Below the pieces are notes generated by a model. That model was not told the DNA's origin and made no database searches. It saw only the letters and a program-made list of their open reading frames with translations. Positions 1 to 8,326 of a stretch of 13,476 nt of DNA are shown in pieces (the first letter of the stretch is position 1; every line of letters begins with the position of its first letter). Origin of the DNA: Syntrophaceae bacterium UBA4778 (GTDB lineage Bacteria > Desulfobacterota > Syntrophia > Syntrophales > UBA4778); contig DHHG01000026.1 of assembly GCA_002403175.1 (NCBI GenBank), positions 1 through 13,476 on the forward strand, given 5' to 3'. The translations under genes and the position numbers were made by a program.

Positions 1-8
1 CATTTATT

Positions 9-46
9 TTGAGGCAATTCGCTCTTTCTCGCTTTGATTGCCTCAA
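9..46. repeat. Perfect 10-bp inverted repeat upstream of antiporter gene
   Basis: TTGAGGCAAT (9-18) and ATTGCCTCAA (37-46) are exact reverse complements separated by 18 bases. The right arm ends about 47 bases before the preferred antiporter start at 94. No T-run follows, so it does not look like an intrinsic terminator. It could be an operator or the end of an upstream transcript that lies outside the window. Confidence 0.45.
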
Positions 47-93
47 TACCAGGCGTTTGCTATACTACTCCATATTTCGGATTTCAGGACCTT

Positions 94-1342
94 ATGGAAC
101 TTTTCCGTATTTTCATCATCCTGATCGTGCTTGCCGCTTTCTTCAGCTACATCAATGCCCGCTATCTTCATATTCCAAGTACAATAGGAATGATCATCTT
201 CGGTCTGGGTTTTTCGATCAGTCTTATTATTCTGGAGCAATTAGGACTGCCCCTTAAAATATATGCACGAAATCTCCTCGCTTATATAAATTTCCGGGAA
301 TTGCTCCTGAGTTTTCTGCTCAGTTTTCTTCTTTTTGCGGGAGCACTGGATATTGACCTCAACGATCTGCTCCCTCAGAGGGGGGCCGTTCTATCCCTGG
401 CTTCGGCCGGGGTCCTGATTTCAACCCTACTCGTTGGCGGTTTCACATTGCTGATTCTTCGTTTCTTTCACACCGATGTACCGCTCCTGGATTGCCTTCT
501 ATTCGGAGCTCTGATCTCTCCCACTGATCCTGTTGCCGTCCTCTCCCTTATGAAAGTCACAGGGGCCAGCAAGCAGCTTAAGACACTGGTAGCAGGAGAA
601 TCGCTCTTCAATGATGGTTTCGGCCTGATCGTATTTATTACGATAGAAAGTTTGATCTGGGGCAGCGGAAGAGATCTTTTTGCGGATATCAGTCTTCTGT
701 TTGCGCAACAGATAATGGGGGGAATTCTTCTGGGATTGGCAACAGGATGTATTGCATACCAAATGTTGAAAAGGCTCGATGAATACAAATCAGAAATTCT
801 CATCACCTTGGCTTTGGTCATGGGCCGGTTATGCACTGGCCGATCTGCTTGGGGTTTCCGGTCCTTTGGCCGTGGTCGCTTCGGGCCTTTTGATAGGAAA
901 TCAGAGAAGGGCATTCGCCATGTCTCAGAAGACGCGCGAATCGGTAGATCTATTCTGGGAACTGGTGGATAATATTCTAAATGCCCTGCTTTTCGTACTG
1001 ATCGGGCTGGAAATGATAACGCTGGATTTCAAAACTCATTATCTGCTCCTTGGAATCCTCATCATCCCAGTGGTCCTGCTTTCCAGATGGCTGAGCATCG
1101 CTCCTTTTATTCACTTCTTCAAAAAAGAAAAAGCCTATCATAAAGATTTGACGATATTCCTGACCTGGGGAGGACTGCGCGGCGGCATTGCAATTGCGCT
1201 TGCGTTATCATTGCCGCCCAGTCCCTATCGCGATATGATTTTGACGATAACCTATTTGGTTGTGGTCTTCTCGATTCTCGTTCAGGGACTGACCCTGAAA
1301 AGGATTTATTTTACCCTGAGAAGAAAGTATCAGAAGACGTAA
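94..1342 (+). pseudogene. CPA1/NhaP-type Na+/H+ antiporter, interrupted by a frameshift
   Basis: This is an inner-membrane cation/proton antiporter of the CPA1 (NhaP) family, which exchanges Na+ or K+ for H+ in pH and salt homeostasis. The first part reads from ATG 94, preceded by AGGA at 86-89. It carries hydrophobic helices and the family motifs SPTDPVAV (D145) and GESLFNDG (N173, D174). After Gly244 (823-825) the reading frame degenerates and runs to a stop at 972. The true continuation, GYALADLLGVSGPL, LFVLIGLE and WGGLRGGIAIALALSLP, is in the next frame from 827 to the TAA at 1340. Dropping one base (C826) restores a protein of about 415 residues with all expected helices, so the frameshift is small and recent, or a sequencing error. 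ATG 34 is also in frame, but its 20 extra residues are unlike the family and it lies inside an inverted repeat. Substrate specificity cannot be read from sequence. The family call is firm; functionality is not. Confidence 0.88.
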
Positions 1343-1380
1343 GCAGGTACTGAAGCTCCTGAAAACAGACTTATGCCGAG

Positions 1381-1406
1381 ATGATTTCTACCTGAATAGA
1401 AATCAT
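1381..1406. terminator. Inverted repeat between convergent antiporter and leuB genes
   Basis: ATGATTTCTA (1381-1390) and TAGAAATCAT (1397-1406) form a perfect 10-bp stem with a 6-base loop. It overlaps the leuB stop codon and lies 38 bases after the antiporter stop. A shared transcript end for the two convergent genes is plausible. The stem is AT-rich and neither side has a T-run, so it is not a classic intrinsic terminator. Confidence 0.4.
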
Positions 1407-2470
1407 AGATTATCGGCGATGCGGTCTCCCATTTCCGAGGTGCCTATCTGAATTTTTCCTTCACTCATGACATCAATGGTTCGATACCCCTCCTGCAATA
1501 CTTTTTCAATCGCCCGGTGAATTCTCAAGTAGGCCGTTTCCATACCGAAAGTGTATTTGAGCATCATGGCAGCGGAAAGAATCTGCGCGATGGGATTGGC
1601 AATGCCTTTACCGGCTATATCCGGTGCCGACCCCCCTGATGGCTCATACAATCCAAAGGTTCCTTCGGCCAAAGACGCGGATGGCAGCATTCCAAGCGAA
1701 CCGGTAATCATGGATGCCTCATCGGAAAGGATATCTCCAAACATGTTATCAGCCAGAACGACATCGAACTGGCGCGGATTGCGCACCAACTGCATGGCCG
1801 CATTATCGACATACATGTGGCTGAGAGCCACATCCGGATATTCCTTCGATACCTCAATTACCGTTTCTCTCCACAGGACCATCGTCGTAAGGACATTGGC
1901 CTTATCTATCGATGTTACCTTTTTATTGCGCTTTCTTGCGGCTTCGAAGGCAACCCTGGCGATCCTTTCAATTTCCGCTTTCGTATAAACGAGAGTGTCA
2001 TATGCCTTATCCCCCTCCCGCCCTTTGGGCTGTCCGAAATAAATTCCTCCCGTGAGTTCCCTTACAATGACAATATCGAAACCGTCCCCGATGATTTCAG
2101 TCTTCAACGGAGAGGCATCTTTCAATTCTTTGAACACGATTGCCGGACGCAGGTTGGCATAAAGATTAAACATCTTGCGTAAGGGAAGGAGCGCAGCGCG
2201 CTCGGGCTGTTTTTCTGCCGGTAATGATTCCCATTTCGGTCCGCCAACCGATCCAAATAGGATTGCATCGGCTCTTTTGCAAACATCAATGGTCACCTGG
2301 GGTAAAGCTTCCCCGTATCTGTCAATCGCTGCTCCCCCAACCAGCGCCTCCTCATAATCGATTTTAAATTTTTCGAGGAGGGCAATTCTATCCAGAATTT
2401 TTATAGCCTCTTTCATAACCTCAGGACCAATTCCATCTCCGGCCAAGACGGCTAATTTTTTGGTATTCAT
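1403..2470 (-). CDS. leuB: 3-isopropylmalate dehydrogenase
   Basis: This is the cytosolic enzyme of leucine synthesis that oxidises and decarboxylates (2R,3S)-3-isopropylmalate with NAD+ to 2-oxoisocaproate. The 355-residue length is typical. The family residues are all present: the [13 protein letters not shown] start, substrate arginines R98, R108 and R137, catalytic Tyr144 (GGIYFG) and Lys190 ([10 protein letters not shown]), and metal ligands D222, D246 and D250 in [13 protein letters not shown]. The NAD-binding loop [14 protein letters not shown] lies at about 280-293. ATG 2470 has AGGAG at 2479-2483, 8 bases upstream. The gene stands alone, without leuA, leuC or leuD beside it, and is divergent from ftsH. 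A possible promoter and palindrome cluster lie just upstream. The related isocitrate and tartrate dehydrogenases are less likely given the [13 protein letters not shown] loop. Confidence 0.97.
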   Translation of the reverse strand: MNTKKLAVLAGDGIGPEVMKEAIKILDRIALLEKFKIDYEEALVGGAAIDRYGEALPQVTIDVCKRADAILFGSVGGPKWESLPAEKQPERAALLPLRKMFNLYANLRPAIVFKELKDASPLKTEIIGDGFDIVIVRELTGGIYFGQPKGREGDKAYDTLVYTKAEIERIARVAFEAARKRNKKVTSIDKANVLTTMVLWRETVIEVSKEYPDVALSHMYVDNAAMQLVRNPRQFDVVLADNMFGDILSDEASMITGSLGMLPSASLAEGTFGLYEPSGGSAPDIAGKGIANPIAQILSAAMMLKYTFGMETAYLRIHRAIEKVLQEGYRTIDVMSEGKIQIGTSEMGDRIADNL

Positions 2471-2499
2471 TTTTTATTCTCCTGTTCCGGGAACTTCCT

Positions 2500-2534
2500 T
2501 CAGCACCCTGCTGAGGGGGATCAGCATACATGCT
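2500..2534. repeat. Cluster of overlapping palindromes in the leuB-ftsH divergent region
   Basis: TCAGCA (2500-2505), TGCTGA (2509-2514) and TCAGCA (2521-2526) are alternating arms, so the middle one can pair perfectly with either neighbour. A further palindrome AGCAT-AC-ATGCT covers 2523-2534. The cluster overlaps the proposed leuB -10 and start-site region and ends 30 bases before the leuB ATG. It could be an operator, or a hairpin at the 5' end of the leuB mRNA. Confidence 0.5.
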
Positions 2535-2551
2535 CTCGGATTTTTTTCCAA
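2523..2551 (-). promoter_or_regulatory. Possible sigma-70-type promoter of leuB
   Basis: On the minus strand TTGGAA (2551-2546) and TATGCT (2528-2523) are separated by 17 bases, with four matches of six in each hexamer. A start near 2516 would give a leader of about 45 bases. The -10 overlaps the palindrome cluster, which fits repression, but this is a consensus match only. Confidence 0.35.
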
Positions 2552-2591
2552 GCGTATTCGAACGATTCGCCGTACGTGAAGATCTTTTCTC

Positions 2592-2621
2592 TTGCCATCC
2601 AGTTTCATAAATGGAAATATT
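2592..2621 (+). promoter_or_regulatory. Possible promoter of ftsH
   Basis: TTGCCA (2592-2597, five of six matches to the -35 consensus) is followed after 18 bases by AATATT (2616-2621, four of six). The surrounding stretch is AT-rich and lies about 75 bases before the ftsH start. I see no heat-shock sigma-32 pattern. Weak evidence. Confidence 0.3.
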
Positions 2622-2689
2622 TAATTTATCTGTTAGTTCTCTGATTCTGTCCTGCTCCCCCAGCCCAATCTCTAGATTCCGCACGCAAT

Positions 2690-2695
2690 GGAGGG
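2690..2695 (+). promoter_or_regulatory. Ribosome binding site fixing the ftsH start
   Basis: GGAGGG lies 5 bases before ATG 2701 and selects it over the in-frame ATG at 2611, which would add 30 residues unlike FtsH N-termini. Confidence 0.75.
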
Positions 2696-2700
2696 TAGAT

Positions 2701-4668
2701 ATGAATGGGTCCAATCCCAAAAACCGAAGACAGGATCGATCCAGCACCAGCCCGGCCTCCATTGGAGGGTATATCTTCATTTTTTTGTTTCTCATGTTCA
2801 TCTTTCTGGTCCCCTGGTTATCGAATTATTTTTCTGAAAATACGGGTACCGAGATCAGCTTCAGCGAATTTCAGCGGCAATTGACTGCCGGCAACATTGA
2901 AAAGGTTATTCTGCAAGGTGAAAGAATTTCGGGAACTTACAAGAAAGCTGCGGAAGCAAAGAACCCGGAAGGAACTTCCTTCTCATACAAGGACTTCTTT
3001 ACCTATTTACCGCCGGTTGCAGTCGATAACCTGATTCCGATGCTGGAAACCCAAAAGGTCGAGATCACAACAAAACCGACAAACGGTACCAACCTATTCA
3101 AAATGATTCTTACCAACTTTTTTCCTTTTTTAATTCTGATCCTGATCGGATTGGCTCTATTTCGGCAACGTAGTGCCTTCGGACAGAATATGTTTTCATT
3201 CGGCGGAAGCCGCGCGCGATTGTATGAGCGCCGAAAAGAGAGTACGACTTTCAAAGACGTGGCAGGAGCACAAGGTGCAAAAACAGAACTTCAGGAGATT
3301 GTTGAATTTCTGAAAGATCCGGCACGAATCCAGCGTTTGGGAGGAAAAGCGCCAAAAGGGGTCTTATTGCTGGGGCCGCCCGGTACCGGCAAAACAATGC
3401 TGGCAAGAGCGGTTGCCGGCGAGGCGGAAGTTCCATTCCTCAGCATAACCGGATCCGATTTTATGGAGATGTTTGTGGGAGTGGGCGCCTCGCGGGTGCG
3501 CAACATGTTTAATGAAGCCAAGAAAATGGCTCCGGCTATCATTTTTATCGATGAAATAGATTCCATCGGACGGAAGAGAGGAGCGGGAATCGGGGGAGGA
3601 CAGGACGAACGTGAGCAAACTTTGAATCAGCTTCTTTCCGAGTTGGATGGCTTTGAAGCCAATGAACATGTAGTCGTCATGGCGGCAACTAACCGTCCCG
3701 ACATACTGGACACCGCCCTTTTACGCCCCGGCCGCTTCGATCGACGGATCACCATAGATTTACCGAATCTGATGAGCCGGGTGGAAATCTTAAAAATTCA
3801 TGCCCGGAATAAAATCTTTTCCAGTGATCTGGATTTTGAAGAAATAGCCCGGGGTACGCCCGGTTTCAGCGGCGCGGATCTGGAAAACCTGCTCAACGAA
3901 GCCGCCATCCTCGCCTCCAGACTAAACAAGGATAAGATCGAAAAGAAAGATATCGATGCCGCCATGGACAAAATCATCATGGGCCTGGAACGCGAAAATA
4001 TGGTAATCACCTCGGAAGAACGCAAAACACTCGCCTACCATGAAGGTGGTCACGCAGTAGTAGCGGCGGTCCTGCCCGAAACCGATCCAATCCATAAAGT
4101 GACGATCGTGCCGCGCGGCCAGGCAATGGGAGTGACCCAGCAACTCCCCGAGCGGGAAAAATACATTTATTCCAAAGAGTACCTGTTGGCTCGTTTCGCT
4201 GTTATGATGGGCGGCCGCGCCGGAGAAGAATTGGCCATAGGCACTTCAACAAGCGGTGCTGCGGAAGATCTCAAGCAGGCCACGGCCCTCGTCCATCGTA
4301 TGATCATGGAATTGGGAATGAGCCAAAGTCTCGGTCAAATGGCCCTGACGGACAGCCGGGAGAATGTCTTTCTGGGCCAGGAACTCGGTCAAAGGCGGTC
4401 CTACAGTGAGGAGACCGCCCGTGAAATAGACAGGGAAACCAAGCAGATTCTTCAGGAGGCGTACGATCGCGCAACCGATATCCTGCGCAGCAACCGGGAG
4501 GGACTTGATCGAATTGCTGCGAAACTACTTGAAAAGGAAGAAATCACAGGTAAAGAGGTTCTCGATCTATTAGGAATAAATAAGCAAAATCGCTTAGGCA
4601 ATCCCTTATCAGGATCGGACGCGCCACGAACCGAATGCAAAGAGAAATCCAAAGATCTTGAATCTTAG
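2701..4668 (+). CDS. ftsH: ATP-dependent zinc metalloprotease FtsH
   Basis: This is a membrane-anchored AAA+ protease that extracts and degrades damaged membrane proteins and selected cytosolic regulators. The start ATG 2701 has a strong GGAGGG (2690-2695) 5 bases upstream, giving 655 residues, close to the usual length; an in-frame ATG at 2611 lacks such a site. Order of parts: TM1 about 21-40, a short periplasmic domain, TM2 about 136-154, then the AAA module with Walker A GPPGTGKT (225-232), the pore loop in MFVGVG, Walker B IIFIDEID (280-287) and the second region of homology with arginine fingers R342 and R345. The protease domain has HEGGH (H447, E448, H451) and the third zinc ligand D523. 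It is followed by kup rather than the folP/glmM genes often found beside ftsH. All catalytic residues are present. Confidence 0.98.
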   Translation: MNGSNPKNRRQDRSSTSPASIGGYIFIFLFLMFIFLVPWLSNYFSENTGTEISFSEFQRQLTAGNIEKVILQGERISGTYKKAAEAKNPEGTSFSYKDFFTYLPPVAVDNLIPMLETQKVEITTKPTNGTNLFKMILTNFFPFLILILIGLALFRQRSAFGQNMFSFGGSRARLYERRKESTTFKDVAGAQGAKTELQEIVEFLKDPARIQRLGGKAPKGVLLLGPPGTGKTMLARAVAGEAEVPFLSITGSDFMEMFVGVGASRVRNMFNEAKKMAPAIIFIDEIDSIGRKRGAGIGGGQDEREQTLNQLLSELDGFEANEHVVVMAATNRPDILDTALLRPGRFDRRITIDLPNLMSRVEILKIHARNKIFSSDLDFEEIARGTPGFSGADLENLLNEAAILASRLNKDKIEKKDIDAAMDKIIMGLERENMVITSEERKTLAYHEGGHAVVAAVLPETDPIHKVTIVPRGQAMGVTQQLPEREKYIYSKEYLLARFAVMMGGRAGEELAIGTSTSGAAEDLKQATALVHRMIMELGMSQSLGQMALTDSRENVFLGQELGQRRSYSEETAREIDRETKQILQEAYDRATDILRSNREGLDRIAAKLLEKEEITGKEVLDLLGINKQNRLGNPLSGSDAPRTECKEKSKDLES

Positions 4669-4678
4669 ATCTCTTTGG
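4649..4678 (+). repeat. Hairpin across the ftsH stop codon
   Basis: CCAAAGATCT (4649-4658) can pair with AGATCT-CTTTGG (4667-4678), leaving a two-base bulge and an 8-base loop. The ftsH TAG (4666-4668) sits in its right half. There is no T-run after it, so it may protect the mRNA end or be incidental rather than terminate. Confidence 0.3.
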
Positions 4679-4801
4679 GATCAACGACCCCACCATAATT
4701 TCCTGACCTATGTTGTTACCATTCTTAACCGTTCATTTTCCGGATAGCTATTTTTGCCTCCCCTCCGGCTGGGAACTTTCGATTGTTTCAGGCATGCCGA
4801 A

Positions 4802-6646
4802 ATGCTATATAAGCGGCCCATGAAAGCACTTTTCAGGCCGAATCCGGGGGAAGCCTACTGGAGCGGTGTCATAAAGTCGATGGGACTGGTTTTCGGAGAT
4901 ATCGGAACGAGCCCTATTTATACGCTTACCGTTATCTTTGTTTTAACAAAGCCGACTCTGGATAACGTCCTGGGGATCTTATCCCTGGTATTCTGGACCC
5001 TGATCGTTCTGGTCACGCTGCAATATGGTTGGCTGGCCATGGGACTCGGGTACAAAGATCAGGGTGGAGAAATCATGCTGCGGGAGAACATCCTGCGGTT
5101 TTTAAAAAAAGGACGCAGGGTATCTCTTGCGGGATTTTTGACCTATATTGGTGTTTCTCTTCTTTTGGGTGATGGCGTCATCACTCCTGCTATCAGTATC
5201 CTATCCGCTGTTGAAGGCATAACGTTAATCCCCGGCTCGGACAGCATCGGACAAAATTGGTTGGTTCTGATTGCTTCCCTGATTACCATCGCGCTCTTTT
5301 CTATCCAACATAAAGGTACGGACCGGGTTGCCTGGACTTTCGGACCTATTATGGTGGTCTGGTTTACAGCACTGGCTACCTCAGGCATCATTTCCATTCT
5401 CCACATGCCGAGAATATTTGAAGCAGTCAATCCTTTATATGCCTTTCGTTTTTTCCAACAGAACGGTTTTTCGGGATTTATCGTACTTTCGGAGGTTATC
5501 CTCTGTGCAACAGGCGGAGAAGCCATGTTCGCCGATATGGGGCATCTTGGGCGCTGGCACATTGTTCGCGCCTGGATATTCGTTTTCATTGCACTTTTTC
5601 TGAACTATCTGGGACAGGGAGTCTTTGCTCTCCGACACCCCGAAGCGGATCAAATTCTTTTCAGCATGATACGGGAACAAGCGCCCCTTCTTTACATCCC
5701 TTTTCTATTTCTGACGATTGCCGCTACTGTTATTGCCTCTCAGGCCATGATCAGCGGCGTTTTCTCAATCGTTTATCAGGGAATTACGACACGCCTCATG
5801 CCAATGCTGAAAGTCACATACACATCCAGCAAGCTGCAATCCCAGATTTATATTGGTCTTGTTAATTGGGGCCTTATGATTGCAGTCATTCTGATCATGA
5901 TTGTCTTCAGGGGATCAAAAGACCTCGCAGCAGCATATGGCATGGCCGCTACCGGATCAATGACCATCACCTCTATTATGATGATCCTGATCTTCTCCCG
6001 GATCCAAAAATGGAAATTCCCTGCTGCAGTTACTATTTTCGTAGTCGATTTTCTTTTCCTTTTATCTACTTTCAGCAAAATTCCTCACGGTGCATACTGG
6101 TCTTTAATCATAGCGGCAATTCCTTTAACAATCATTCTTATCTGGGTATACGGACAAAAAATCTTATACTACTCGCTGCGTCCGCTTGGAATTGACATTT
6201 TCCTGATAAGCTATGAGCAGATCTATTCCACAGGCAAATTCATTCCCGGAACAGCTCTGTATTTCACCAGAAGCTGGGAAGTTGTCCCTCCATATGTGGT
6301 TCACTGCATTCTGCGGGGCAATATCATCTATGAGAGAAACATCTTCATTTCCATTACCCGGACGGAAGAGCCGTTCGGTGTGGAAACCAGGAGAAGAAGT
6401 ATTGCTTCAGGACTGGAATCTTTCGAGATCCTCGCAGGATTCAAGGAGGTGCTTGACATAGAAAGCCTTTTGAAATCGAATGGTATTTACGAGAAGGTCA
6501 TTTTTTATGGGATCGAGGATATTGTGACGGGCAATCCGGTTTGGCATATTTTCAGCTTCATCAAAAAGAATACGCCCAATTTTGTTCAATTCTATAAGCT
6601 CCCCCCCAGTAAGCTCCAAGGCGTTGTTACCCGTCTGGAGATTTGA
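4802..6646 (+). CDS. kup: Kup-family K+ uptake permease
   Basis: This is a K+ (probably K+/H+ symport) transporter of the KUP/HAK/KT family in the inner membrane. The N-terminal part has about 12 hydrophobic segments with the family motifs GLVFGDIGTSPIYT, GDGVITPAISILSAVEG and FGPIMVVWF. The C-terminal part of about 150 residues is the usual soluble domain (FIPGTALYFTR, VPPYVVHCI) and ends in FYKLPPSKLQGVV, as relatives do. The start is uncertain. ATG 4802 has AGG 9 bases upstream, ATG 4820 has only a weak site, and TTG 4754 also opens the frame; the mature transporter core is unaffected. A TTGTTT-N17-TATATA pattern (4783-4811) could be a promoter but would clash with these starts. The stop overlaps the region of the next small gene, suggesting co-translation. 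Length is near the family norm of about 620. Confidence 0.95.
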   Translation: MLYKRPMKALFRPNPGEAYWSGVIKSMGLVFGDIGTSPIYTLTVIFVLTKPTLDNVLGILSLVFWTLIVLVTLQYGWLAMGLGYKDQGGEIMLRENILRFLKKGRRVSLAGFLTYIGVSLLLGDGVITPAISILSAVEGITLIPGSDSIGQNWLVLIASLITIALFSIQHKGTDRVAWTFGPIMVVWFTALATSGIISILHMPRIFEAVNPLYAFRFFQQNGFSGFIVLSEVILCATGGEAMFADMGHLGRWHIVRAWIFVFIALFLNYLGQGVFALRHPEADQILFSMIREQAPLLYIPFLFLTIAATVIASQAMISGVFSIVYQGITTRLMPMLKVTYTSSKLQSQIYIGLVNWGLMIAVILIMIVFRGSKDLAAAYGMAATGSMTITSIMMILIFSRIQKWKFPAAVTIFVVDFLFLLSTFSKIPHGAYWSLIIAAIPLTIILIWVYGQKILYYSLRPLGIDIFLISYEQIYSTGKFIPGTALYFTRSWEVVPPYVVHCILRGNIIYERNIFISITRTEEPFGVETRRRSIASGLESFEILAGFKEVLDIESLLKSNGIYEKVIFYGIEDIVTGNPVWHIFSFIKKNTPNFVQFYKLPPSKLQGVVTRLEI

Positions 6647-6665
6647 AGGCATTTTTAATAAAAAT

Positions 6666-6670
6666 GGGGA
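6666..6670 (+). promoter_or_regulatory. Ribosome binding site of the small membrane protein gene
   Basis: GGGGA lies 5 bases before ATG 6676 and favours it over ATG 6664 and over TTG 6643, which overlaps the kup stop codon. Confidence 0.5.
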
Positions 6671-6675
6671 AATTC

Positions 6676-6975
6676 ATGAAGCTGTTCATAATCGTAGCAT
6701 CGGGAATCATAGCAGTGGGATGTGCCGGGGCGGCTTACATATTCGCAAAATACGGGGACCAGGGCGGATTATGGCTTTACGGCAGCCTCAGCCTTCTATT
6801 TGTTCTCTTTCCTGTTATGGAACTGATCAAAATAATCTTTCCCAAATTGCAGGCTCGTCTGCCGGGGCAGAAAACATCTTTCGAATCTGTTCCGAACCGA
6901 AAGACAATTTTGCTACTTATCTTAGCGTTCATCATGGCCATTCTGGCAATTTTGATTCCGATACTGCTGCGGTAA
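6676..6975 (+). CDS. Small three-helix membrane protein, unknown function
   Basis: I do not recognise this protein. It has 99 residues from ATG 6676, or up to 110 from TTG 6643. Three hydrophobic stretches are visible: about residues 3-24, about 32-54 (from GLWLYGSLSLLF to the IIF after MELIK), and the C-terminal stretch from about 77 to the end (ILLLILAFIMAILAIL). A basic, soluble linker (KLQARLPGQK onward) separates the second and third. A Cys at residue 16 (AVGC) slightly resembles a lipobox, but the sequence stays hydrophobic after it, so a transmembrane helix is more likely. It follows the kup stop by under 30 bases, or overlaps it if TTG is used. It is probably in the kup transcript and could be an accessory subunit, but that is only from position. 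Confidence 0.75.
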   Translation: MKLFIIVASGIIAVGCAGAAYIFAKYGDQGGLWLYGSLSLLFVLFPVMELIKIIFPKLQARLPGQKTSFESVPNRKTILLLILAFIMAILAILIPILLR

Positions 6976-7120
6976 TTTCATGCAGTTATCCGGTTATCCA
7001 TGCTTCCTTTCTTTGGTAATCCCAAGAAAACCATTGCCCACCCTATCCTGGGATCAATTCCATTTGCCTTCAGGAATGAGAAAGGTTAATAAGAGTTCAT
7101 AAATTACAAATTGGTGGTTT

Positions 7121-8290
7121 ATGTTGAATGGATTGTTAGTGCTTGATCTGTCCCGGCGCCTGCCCGGCCCCCTGTGCGGTCAAATGCTTGGAGACCTCGG
7201 AGCGGATGTAATTAAGATCGAAGACACCATGTCCGGTGATGACTTCCGTAGTTCCCAACCTCTATACAACGGCTGGGGTTGTCAGTTCCATATGGTAAAC
7301 CGAAATAAACAAGGCATGAGACTGAACCTAAGCACGATAGAAGGTCGGGATATTTTTAAAAAGCTGATCATTCGTTCCGATATCCTGATTAGCGGCATGC
7401 AGCCCCGAACGATGAGCAACTGGGGGTTAGATTATGAAAATCTCCAAGGAATAAACCCTCGGCTAATCTACTGTTCTCTGACCGGTTATGGTCAGGATGG
7501 CCCTTACAGCGAGTTTCCCAGCCATGACATTAATATTATGGGTATTTCGGGAATTTTGGGACTTATCGGAGAGAAGAACGGAAAACCGGTTATTCCAGGC
7601 GTTCAGATTGCCGGTGTAGCCGGAGGAACATACCAGGCCTGCATCGGTATTTTAGCGGCGCTTTACAAACGCCAAATTAGCGGTAAAGGCTGTTTTCTGG
7701 ACATCGCCCTTCTGGATGGCATAACACCTCTTTTAAGCATGCCAATGGCGGAATATCTCGCCGGCGGTGAGATGCCGCAACGCGGAAAAGGCAGTACGAG
7801 GGGCGATTATGCCCATTACCGGATTTATGAAACGCTCGACGGGAAATACCTGGCACTGGGGTGCCTTGAACCGAAATATTGGCAAAATTTCTGTCGGGCA
7901 ATCGATCGCGAGGACTTGATCCAAAGGCAATACCAACCGCATCCCGATCAACAGCAGGTAATCGAAATAATTGAGAAGATCATGAAGGGCAAGACCCGAG
8001 AGGAGTGGCTCAGTTTATTGAATAGGACGGAAATCTGCATCTCTCCAGTCAATTCCCTAAAAGAGGTAATAGACGATCCCCAAATTCGCTTCCGTAACCT
8101 CTGGTTCAAAAGGGAACACCCTGTATCAGGAGATGTAGGCCAGCAGGCATTTCCCTTTACAATCGACCAAAACCGTCCCGGATGGAGACGAGGGGCGCCC
8201 AGCCATGGAGAGCATAGCCGGGCCATTTTAAAAGAACTCGGATATTCGGATACAGAAATCGACACACTCCAGAATAATAATGTGATCTAG
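7121..8290 (+). CDS. CaiB/BaiF family III CoA-transferase homologue (AMACR-like), catalytic Asp apparently lost
   Basis: Family III enzymes transfer CoA between carboxylic acids or, in the alpha-methylacyl-CoA racemase branch, epimerise acyl-CoAs; they act as interlocked dimers in the cytosol. The 389 residues show the family start (LLVLDLSRRLPGPLCGQMLGDLGADVIKIE region, about 5-34), SLTGYGQDGPY (about 119-129), the racemase-type HDIN (H135, D136), GKG at about 188-190 and LEPKYW with E250. The family nucleophile or acid (Asp156 in mycobacterial racemase, Asp169 in formyl-CoA transferase) aligns by eye with Gly165 in QIAGVAGG (codon GGT, 7613-7615), where relatives have QIADVAGG. One base change would explain it. 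ATG 7121 has GGTGG (7113-7117) just upstream. It lies 145 bases after the small membrane protein gene with only a weak promoter-like match, so it may or may not share that transcript. Substrate unknown. Confidence 0.92.
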   Translation: MLNGLLVLDLSRRLPGPLCGQMLGDLGADVIKIEDTMSGDDFRSSQPLYNGWGCQFHMVNRNKQGMRLNLSTIEGRDIFKKLIIRSDILISGMQPRTMSNWGLDYENLQGINPRLIYCSLTGYGQDGPYSEFPSHDINIMGISGILGLIGEKNGKPVIPGVQIAGVAGGTYQACIGILAALYKRQISGKGCFLDIALLDGITPLLSMPMAEYLAGGEMPQRGKGSTRGDYAHYRIYETLDGKYLALGCLEPKYWQNFCRAIDREDLIQRQYQPHPDQQQVIEIIEKIMKGKTREEWLSLLNRTEICISPVNSLKEVIDDPQIRFRNLWFKREHPVSGDVGQQAFPFTIDQNRPGWRRGAPSHGEHSRAILKELGYSDTEIDTLQNNNVI

Positions 8291-8297
8291 GATTTTA

Positions 8298-8319
8298 GCC
8301 GGGAATTCTCATTCCCGGC
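8298..8319. terminator. Hairpin between convergent CoA-transferase and chemoreceptor genes
   Basis: GCCGGGAAT (8298-8306) and ATTCCCGGC (8311-8319) form a perfect 9-bp GC-rich stem with a 4-base loop. It sits 8 bases after one stop and 8 bases from the other, so it may end both transcripts. T-runs after it are poor on both strands. Confidence 0.6.
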
Positions 8320-8326
8320 AATCCCC

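Noticed and set aside
34..93. Upstream in-frame ATG 34 as the antiporter start
   Set aside because: The added 20 residues are not antiporter-like, the codon lies in an inverted repeat, and ATG 94 has AGGA just upstream.
468..914. 148-codon minus-strand open frame inside the antiporter gene
   Set aside because: It is antisense to conserved family motifs and resembles no protein; it is a shadow of the real gene.
6601..6607. Run of seven C near the 3' end of kup as a phase-variation or error site
   Set aside because: The reading frame across it gives the expected Kup C-terminus, so there is no sign of slippage.
6709..6726. Lipoprotein signal (AVGC) in the small membrane protein
   Set aside because: The -3 position is Ala and the region after the Cys stays hydrophobic, as in a transmembrane helix.
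7008..7029. Terminator after the small membrane protein gene (TTTCTTTGG paired with CCAAGAAA)
   Set aside because: The stem is short with a bulge and no T-run follows.
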